The position numbers and the translations under genes are program-made. Source: Caballeronia choica (GTDB lineage: Bacteria; Pseudomonadota; Gammaproteobacteria; Burkholderiales; Burkholderiaceae). From it: DNA of 64,000 nucleotides. Under the pieces are notes generated by a model that saw nothing but the letters and a program-made list of their open reading frames with translations, searched no databases and was not told the origin of the DNA. Positions 58,116 through 64,000 of this stretch are shown here, one piece after another. Every line of letters starts with the position of its first letter. Position 1 is the stretch's first letter. The stretch is taken from contig NZ_FCON02000010.1 in assembly GCF_001544535.1 (NCBI RefSeq), forward strand, positions 1 to 64,000, given 5' to 3'.

Positions 58116-58124
58116 AGCGCACAC

Positions 58125-59504
58125 TCAGCACTTGGCCGGCGAGGTCTTTTCGTCCGGGTGCCCGTGCAGCGTTGGCGCCGTTGCGCTGCCGCCGTGCTGC
58201 TCGAGATACTTGCACGCACCGATGATATCCCGCGCCAAAATCATCGCGACGTTGTGGTTGATGTGCGGCCGCACCACCACGCGCAGGCTCCTCACCTCCT
58301 GCGCATCCGGCGGCATCGAATACGCCGACAGCACCCAGCCCTTCTCGCGCACCTTGTTCGAGACATCGAACTCGTTGAAGTTCTTCACCTTCGGATCGAG
58401 CGTGACGGCCACGACAGGGATGCGCTGCGTCTCGTTCATGATCGTGAAGTAGCCGCTTTCCACGAGCGCCTCGCGCAGCGCTATGGCGTTCTTCAGCGTG
58501 TGCGTCATGCCTCGCTTGTAGCCGTCGAAGCCGAGCCGCAGGAACTGGTAGTACTGCACGGCGATCGGCGCGGCGTTGCGGCTGAAGTTGAGCGTCGCGG
58601 TCGGCATCTCGCCGCCGAGATAGTTCACGTAGAAGATCAGGTCCTCGTTGAACACCTTGCGTTCGCGAAACACCACCCAGCCGAGCCCCGGCGGCGTCAG
58701 GCCGAACTTGTGCCCCGACGCGTTGATCGACTGCACGCGCGGCAGCCGGAAGTCCCACTTGTAGTCGGGATAGAGGAACGGATTGACGAAGCCGCCCGAC
58801 GCGCCGTCGATATGCATCGGGATCGAGATGCCGGTCTTCTTCTCGTAGGCGTCGAGCCAGTCGTGGATCTCCTGGATGTCGTCGTCCTCGCCGGTGAAGG
58901 TCTGGCCCGCGATCGCGACCACCGCGATGGTGTTCTCGTCGACGTATTTGTCGAGGTGCTCGGCGGTGAGCCGGTAGTTGCCCGGCTTGAGCGGCACGAT
59001 GCGCGGCTCGACATCGAAATAGCGCAGGAACTTCTTCCATACGATCTGCACGTTGCCGCCGGTGACCATGTTCGGCCGCGTCGCGTCCTTGCCCGCCTTC
59101 TCGCGCGCCTGGCGCCAGTTCCACTTGTGCGCGAGGCCGGCGAGCATGCACGCCTCCGACGAACCGATCGTCGCCGTGCCATACGGCTCGACGTCCTTCG
59201 GCCCGTTCCACAACTGGTGCAGCCACCTCACCATGCGCGTTTCCATCGCGAAGACCTGCGGATACATGTCATGGTCGATGTAGTTCTTGTACATGTTCCG
59301 CTTGGCGACCTCGACCGCCTCGGGCTCCGCAAACGTCGTGACGAACGACGACATGTTGAGCATCGGATTGGTGTCGGTCCATTCCTCGCTGACGACGAGC
59401 GCGGCGGCGGCGCGCGCCGAGATGCCGGACTTCGGGAACTCGTTCTCGGGTATCTCGAAGTTGAACTCGTCATAAGGCGTGACTTTGTCCATGGATGAGT
59501 CCAT
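58125..59504 (-). CDS. gadB: Glutamate decarboxylase
   Basis: PLP enzyme that converts glutamate to GABA and CO2 and consumes a proton. The 459-residue protein has FVTTFAEPEAVEVAKRNMYKNYIDHDMYPQ, GTATIGSSEACMLAGLAHKWNWR, HIDGASGGFVNPFLYPDYKWDFRLPRVQSINASGHKFGLTPPGLGWVVFRE with the PLP Lys (SGHKFG), and a C-terminal tail ending in HGHPDEKTSPAKC. Start MDSSMDK follows GGAGAAG. No GadC-type antiporter gene is adjacent; AspT-type transporters are nearby instead. Confidence 0.94.
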   Translation of the reverse strand: MDSSMDKVTPYDEFNFEIPENEFPKSGISARAAAALVVSEEWTDTNPMLNMSSFVTTFAEPEAVEVAKRNMYKNYIDHDMYPQVFAMETRMVRWLHQLWNGPKDVEPYGTATIGSSEACMLAGLAHKWNWRQAREKAGKDATRPNMVTGGNVQIVWKKFLRYFDVEPRIVPLKPGNYRLTAEHLDKYVDENTIAVVAIAGQTFTGEDDDIQEIHDWLDAYEKKTGISIPMHIDGASGGFVNPFLYPDYKWDFRLPRVQSINASGHKFGLTPPGLGWVVFRERKVFNEDLIFYVNYLGGEMPTATLNFSRNAAPIAVQYYQFLRLGFDGYKRGMTHTLKNAIALREALVESGYFTIMNETQRIPVVAVTLDPKVKNFNEFDVSNKVREKGWVLSAYSMPPDAQEVRSLRVVVRPHINHNVAMILARDIIGACKYLEQHGGSATAPTLHGHPDEKTSPAKC

Positions 59505-59528
59505 TTGCTTCTCCTATGAAGGATTCCG

Positions 59529-61193
59529 TCAAAGCACCTTGTTTCTGTCGAGCTTCTTGCCGGATTCGGCGTTGTAACGTTCGACGTATTCGCCGAGCAG
59601 GTTGCGGATCGCCCGGCCGATCTTCACGTAGTCGCTCTCGTTGAGATTGGCGAGCGATACGCGGCCCGACGGATGCTGCGTGCCGAAGCCGCGACCCGGC
59701 AGCAGCACGACGCGCGCGTCCTTCGCGAGCCGGAACAGCAACTCCGATGGCTCCGTATTCTTGATGAGCCAGTCGACGAACTCGCGTCCGTACGCCCGCT
59801 CGCCGAGGAATTCGAGGTCGAGGATCGTGTAGTAGTCGACCTTGTTCACGTCGTCGTCGTCGAAGGTGATGCCGATCTCGCGATACAGCGCCTGCTTGCG
59901 GCTGCGGATCAGGCGCTTCAACGCGCACTTGTACGCGTCGGGCGTGTCCATCAGCGAGAAAAGCGAGAACAGGACCATCTGCACCTGCTGCGGCGTCGAC
60001 AGGCCCGCCGTGTGGTTCAGCGCGACGGTGCGGCTGTCGGCCACCAGCCGGTCGATGAACTTGAGATTTTCCGGCTCGGTCGTGATCGACTCATAGCGCT
60101 CGTGCAGTTCCTTCTTCTGCTCCTTCGAAAGCGCCGCGATCTGCTGGTCGAGCACGTTCTCGCGATGCGTCGCGATCGCGCCGAGCCGCCAGCCGGTCGC
60201 GCCGAAATACTTCGAATACGAATACACGAGGATCGTGTTCTTCGGGCACAGCGCGAAGAGCGAGACGAAATCGTCGGCAAAGGTGCCGTAGACGTCGTCG
60301 GTGAGCAGGATCAGGTCGGGCCGCTCCTTCACGATCTCGGCGATGTATTCGAGGCTTTCGGTGTCCATCTTCACCGAGGGCGGATTGCTCGGGTTCACGA
60401 GGAAGAACGCCTTCACCTTCGGGTCGCGCAGCTTGTCGAGTTCCTTCTTCGGGTACTGCCAGCCGCTCTCGACATCGGCTTCGAGATTGACGACGTTGAG
60501 CCGGTAGTCGTTCAGGCGCGGAATCTCGATGTACGGCGTGAAGATCGGTGTGCCGAGCGCGATGGTGTCACCCGCCTTGATCAGGTGGTTCTCGCGCATG
60601 GTGTTGAAGATGTAGGTCATCGCCGCCGTGCCGCCTTCCACAGCGTAGATGTCGAATTCGCCGATGAACGGATACGCGCCGATCATCTCGCGCCGCAGAT
60701 ACTGCCCGACGATGATCTCCGACAGCTTCAGCATCCGGTCGGGCACCGGATAGTTCGACGCGAGGATGCCCTCGCACATTTCGTAAAGGAAATCGCCGGC
60801 CGAGAGGCCCAGTTGATCGCGCACGTACGACACCGCTCCCCGCAGGAAGTCGATGCCGGGCACGCCCTTGTTATCGCGCGCGAAAATCTCGAAGCGTTCC
60901 TCAAGTCCCTCGCGTTTCGGAAAGCCGCCGAGCCCTTCCGGCATATGGGCGAACGAGCGCTCCGATTCGCGCATCGCGAAGAGGCCCAGTTGCCAGAATC
61001 CGTGGCGCGGAACCGTCGCGAGGAAATTCGGATTGCCGCGCCCGGCGTTGAGCATCGATGCGTTTGCCGGACGCGACACCGCGCCACCGCCCGCGGCCTT
61101 GATGAGTTCGTCCTTCAGTTCGAACGGGCTGAGCGAGGCCATCTTGGACCGATCGCCCGCGTCCGACGCGGAGCCTGCCTTTGACTTTGCCAT
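59529..61193 (-). CDS. aspD: Aspartate 4-decarboxylase / aspartate aminotransferase
   Basis: Large PLP enzyme (554 residues) that decarboxylates aspartate to alanine and CO2. It has SPFELKDELIKAAG near the start, the family-specific insertion, FFLVNPSNPPSVKMDTESL, LILLTDDVYGTFADDFVSLFALCPKNTILVYSYSKYFGATGWRLGAIATHRENV with the PLP Lys in SYSKYFG, and a C-terminal alpha domain. Its size and motifs separate it from ordinary aspartate aminotransferases (about 400 residues). It lies between aspT and gadB and has GGAGGTG upstream. Confidence 0.93.
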   Translation of the reverse strand: MAKSKAGSASDAGDRSKMASLSPFELKDELIKAAGGGAVSRPANASMLNAGRGNPNFLATVPRHGFWQLGLFAMRESERSFAHMPEGLGGFPKREGLEERFEIFARDNKGVPGIDFLRGAVSYVRDQLGLSAGDFLYEMCEGILASNYPVPDRMLKLSEIIVGQYLRREMIGAYPFIGEFDIYAVEGGTAAMTYIFNTMRENHLIKAGDTIALGTPIFTPYIEIPRLNDYRLNVVNLEADVESGWQYPKKELDKLRDPKVKAFFLVNPSNPPSVKMDTESLEYIAEIVKERPDLILLTDDVYGTFADDFVSLFALCPKNTILVYSYSKYFGATGWRLGAIATHRENVLDQQIAALSKEQKKELHERYESITTEPENLKFIDRLVADSRTVALNHTAGLSTPQQVQMVLFSLFSLMDTPDAYKCALKRLIRSRKQALYREIGITFDDDDVNKVDYYTILDLEFLGERAYGREFVDWLIKNTEPSELLFRLAKDARVVLLPGRGFGTQHPSGRVSLANLNESDYVKIGRAIRNLLGEYVERYNAESGKKLDRNKVL

Positions 61194-61254
61194 CCAACAC
61201 CTCCAGGTAGGGTGTGCTGCAAAAAGGGGAAAACCGATACCTCGAACCGGAACG

Positions 61255-62952
61255 CTAACTGAGCATCATCACGATCACCATCCCCCAGATCGTGAGCAAC
61301 GTATTGCCGACGGCATAAGTCACCGTATAACCGAGCCCCGGCACCTGGCTCTTCGCCGCATCGCAGATCATGCCGAGCGCGGCTGTCGTCGTGCGCGAGC
61401 CGGCGCAGATGCCGAGCAGCAGCGCCGGATGGAACTTGAACACATACTTCGCGACGAACATGCCGATGATGAGCGGCACCGCGGTCGCAAAAATGCCCCA
61501 CATGAAGAGGCTCACGCCGAGTTGCTGAAGCCCCTTGACGAAGCCCGGACCCGCCGTCACGCCCACCACCGCGATGAACACGTTCAGGCCCACCGAGTTC
61601 ATGAACCAGATGGTCGGCTCGGGAATGCGGCCGAAGGTCGGGTGAATCGCGCGCAGCCAGCCGAACACGATGCCCGCGATCAGCGCGCCGCCGGCCGTCG
61701 AGAGCGTGATCGGGATGCCCGCGACCTTGATCACCACCGCGCCGATCAACGCGCCAAGCGTGATCGCGAAGCCGACGAACGCGATGTCCGCCGCGCTCGT
61801 CGGCCGGTCGAGCACGCCGAGCGCCTTGGCGGCGGCGGTGGTGTCCTGGGTGCGGCCGACGAGCGTCAAGGTGTCGCCGCGATAGAGCTTCGTGCTCGGC
61901 AGCACCGGAATCTGCGTCTCCGTAGGGCCGCGCTTGATCTTGCGCAGGAACACGCCGCGCGCGGCCGGCAGGGTGGCGACTTCCACCAGCGTCTTGCCGT
62001 TGACGGCCTTGCTCGTCACATAGACATCGACGCCTTCGGCCGGTACCGCGAGCAGTTCCGGATCTTCGACTTCGGCACCGCGCGGACCCAGGATGTCGAT
62101 CAGTTGCTCGCGGCGCCCGCCCACCGCGACCACGTCGCCCGCCTGCAGCACGTCATCGAGCTTCGCATCCTGCACCGCGCCGCCGCGCCTGATCCGCTCG
62201 ATGAAAAGCCGCGTTCCGGTGGGCTCGCTCGCCTCGATCTGCCCCACCGTCCTGCCGATGGCGGGGCCACCTTCCGGGATCCGGTAGGCGCGCAATTCGT
62301 ACTTGTGCCAGGCCACGCCCGCGCCGCCCACTTCCTGCGACCCGCCGAGCGTCGCTTCGTATTCCTTGCACGCAGCGACCAGGTCGATGCGCAGCAGGAT
62401 CGGCCCGAGCGTCGCGAGGAGGATGGCCGAGCCGATCGTGCCGAAGATGTAGGTGACCGCGTAGGCGGTCGGCATGGCGTCGAGCAGCACTTTCGTCTGG
62501 TCGGCGGGGAGGCCGATGCGGTTGATGGCGTCGGTGGCGAGTCCCATCGATGCCGAGATGGTCTGCGAGCCGGCCAGGAGTCCCGCCGCCGAGCCGATGT
62601 CGTAGCCGGCGAGCTTCGCGGCCACGTACGGCGCTGCAAGACACAGCGCGCATTGGACGACCGAGAAGAGTGCCTGCGGGAGCCCGTCCTTCGCGATGCC
62701 GCGCACGAATTGCGGACCGACGCCATAGCCTACCGCGAAGAGGAACATCAGAAAGAAAACCGATTTGACGTTTGGCGAGATCGTAATTCCGAGCTGGCCG
62801 ATCGCAATTGCCGCGAGCAGCGTGGCCGTTACGGCGCCGAGACTAAAACCGCGATAACTCTTGCCTCCAACCCAATACCCTATCCCCAGCGAGAGAAAAA
62901 TGGCGATCTCCGGATAACTGCGTAGTGTTGCGGTAAGCCATGACATACGCAC
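61255..62952 (-). CDS. aspT: Aspartate:alanine antiporter AspT
   Basis: A 565-residue inner-membrane antiporter of the AAE family. N-terminal helices ([47 protein letters not shown]), two RCK_C domains (about residues 205-380, including [20 protein letters not shown] and [12 protein letters not shown]) and C-terminal helices with [42 protein letters not shown]. Directly upstream of aspD, so it is the likely partner: aspartate in, alanine out, with a net electric gradient. A start at 62946 (MSWLTATL) is possible. Confidence 0.92.
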   Translation of the reverse strand: MRMSWLTATLRSYPEIAIFLSLGIGYWVGGKSYRGFSLGAVTATLLAAIAIGQLGITISPNVKSVFFLMFLFAVGYGVGPQFVRGIAKDGLPQALFSVVQCALCLAAPYVAAKLAGYDIGSAAGLLAGSQTISASMGLATDAINRIGLPADQTKVLLDAMPTAYAVTYIFGTIGSAILLATLGPILLRIDLVAACKEYEATLGGSQEVGGAGVAWHKYELRAYRIPEGGPAIGRTVGQIEASEPTGTRLFIERIRRGGAVQDAKLDDVLQAGDVVAVGGRREQLIDILGPRGAEVEDPELLAVPAEGVDVYVTSKAVNGKTLVEVATLPAARGVFLRKIKRGPTETQIPVLPSTKLYRGDTLTLVGRTQDTTAAAKALGVLDRPTSAADIAFVGFAITLGALIGAVVIKVAGIPITLSTAGGALIAGIVFGWLRAIHPTFGRIPEPTIWFMNSVGLNVFIAVVGVTAGPGFVKGLQQLGVSLFMWGIFATAVPLIIGMFVAKYVFKFHPALLLGICAGSRTTTAALGMICDAAKSQVPGLGYTVTYAVGNTLLTIWGMVIVMMLS

Positions 62953-63689
62953 TCCTTTTTCGGGTGATTTTCAGGCAGTAATTTCTTCAGTAAGCAAAAT
63001 AGATGGATGGCTGGAATGGAGTGCATGATATCGCGTGAAACGCAGACGCGTGTGAGGAAGCTGAAACGGGCGCTTCAATGGACGAGCGGGGGAAATAAAC
63101 TGAAACAGCGGCGCCGTATGTTGCGGAAACAGGCTGTCTGCGATCCCCGGATTGTATTTTTATTCGTGTGACGCGATTCATCTTAGGCGTAGCGCGTCGA
63201 TTTTTCAACTTTGACAGCCTTTCGTTAAGTTGGTATTTACCCCATTCGACCAGTGCCGACGCACCGCGCGCCCTGGTCCAAGACGGTGCTTACGCGTCCT
63301 CCATTAACCTGTCGCTGAGATGGCGGATTCGTCACAACTGCGTTTTATATGACCGATACCATGCTGCACTGCATAATCGCGCAATCGTTTTGATTCATGC
63401 ACTTCGCACTTTGCATTGATGCTGCATATTGAGTCTTCGTATTAAGTCTTTTCGCTTACGAAATAAGGGTATCACGCGCCCACCGGAATCCGCCGACACC
63501 GCCGGCCAATATAAATTCCCTATTTGTGCCACTTGGGAACTGTGTTATTGGTCGTAATTACGCCCGCGACGCGAGTACTCCGCCCGTCCGCGTAACTGAA
63601 CCAAATATTGAAACTTCAACCGTCATCGAGCGGCGTCTGACGCAGAAGAAAAGCAATCCTGGAGGTTTTCACGTCGATGAAAGCACTCC
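62953..63689. other. Gene-free region upstream of aspT
   Basis: About 740 bases with no supported gene. It must hold the promoter of the aspT-aspD-gadB unit. Base composition looks more AT-rich than the rest of the window near 63130-63250 and 63330-63480. No clear operator was identified. Confidence 0.4.
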
Positions 63690-63960
63690 TCGCGTGCGCC
63701 GCCAGTGCGAGATCGCGCTTTCGGCGGAGGCTGCCTTGCGGGAGCGGGAAGCACTGTTGGCGGAGGCCGTTGCCGAGAATGCGGGCCTCTTTGACTTGCA
63801 AGAGGTGCGCTACGAAGTGGAGTCGCGTTCAGCGCCGTCGCGCAGCAGGAACTGGCTTATGCATCGTCGAGGTCGAGGTTGTTGCGGTGCAGAGTGAGCA
63901 GCGCACGCAGCTAGCGAATCTTTGTCTTGCGCCGGGGCAGCGGTGCGCCGGTGCCCGCTC
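63690..63960 (+). pseudogene. Decayed TolC-family outer-membrane efflux fragment
   Basis: Three short stretches in different frames together resemble the C-terminal helical region of NodT/OprM-type proteins. They are SAEAALREREALLAEAVAEN with LFDLQEVRYEVESR (about 63719-63825), then AFSAVAQQELAYASSRSRLLR (about 63825-63890), then VQSEQRTQLANLCLAPGQR (about 63888-63945). TolC-family proteins show ...LREREALLAEA...LFDLQ.VRY.VG...V.QQELA.YA...LL..Q.EQR.QRVNLYLALGGG. Frame changes between the stretches show it is not intact. An alternative ATG with GGAGG at 63677 opens a frame to the window end, but its content looks frameshifted. Confidence 0.5.
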
Positions 63961-64000
63961 AGTGAGAATTCGACCGTCGGGCTGCAGGGGTTGGCTTACA

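Overview
This looks like a chromosomal window from a high-GC betaproteobacterium of the Burkholderiaceae, most like Paraburkholderia, Caballeronia or Burkholderia. The basis is gene content and order (murJ / rpsT / DUF3579 / argF / argG, lpxK-trm112-kdsB-adk, ybgC-tolQRAB-pal-cpoB, kynBUA with an AsnC-type regulator) and strongly GC-biased third codon positions. Genus and species were not established.

From 1 to about 48.6 kb the window is dense core chromosome. Left to right it holds: a DUF1801 protein and sodB; xseA; the lipid A/KDO/adenylate kinase genes lpxK, a Trm112-like gene, kdsB and adk; a short-chain dehydrogenase; a SirB1-like gene and murJ; rpsT; DUF3579, argF and argG; murB, yajQ, plsY and ybaK; xerD, ogt and queG; tsaE and amiC; an EamA exporter, pirin, cnoX, tcdA, pdxH, cfa and msrA. 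Next come a flavin reductase-like gene, the tryptophan-to-anthranilate genes kynBUA with their likely regulator, an IclR regulator facing glutaryl-CoA dehydrogenase, a YqjD/YqjE/DUF3318 membrane set, a minor-pilin operon (fimT-pilV-pilW-pilX-pilE), glyA-nrdR, a YdfG-like dehydrogenase and the complete Tol-Pal operon, ending at a tRNA-Lys with its own promoter and terminator.

After the tRNA-Lys the character changes. A 1.2 kb stretch (48.6-49.7 kb) has no intact gene but holds a recognisable decayed fragment of a second polyphosphate kinase 2. A BON-domain secreted protein and a class II glutamine amidotransferase follow. From 51.2 to 63 kb there is a metabolic cluster: an AspT-type antiporter on the plus strand, then on the minus strand aspT, aspartate 4-decarboxylase, glutamate decarboxylase, PPK2, a frameshifted SulP permease, a phosphotransacetylase-family enzyme and acetate kinase. 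A degenerate TolC-family fragment lies at the right edge. Together these genes suggest decarboxylation-coupled proton consumption plus polyphosphate- and acetyl-phosphate-based phosphoryl transfer, an acid or low-energy survival module. Decayed genes on both sides and the nearby tRNA gene suggest an accessory, rearranged region. No CRISPR array, intact insertion sequence or prophage was seen.
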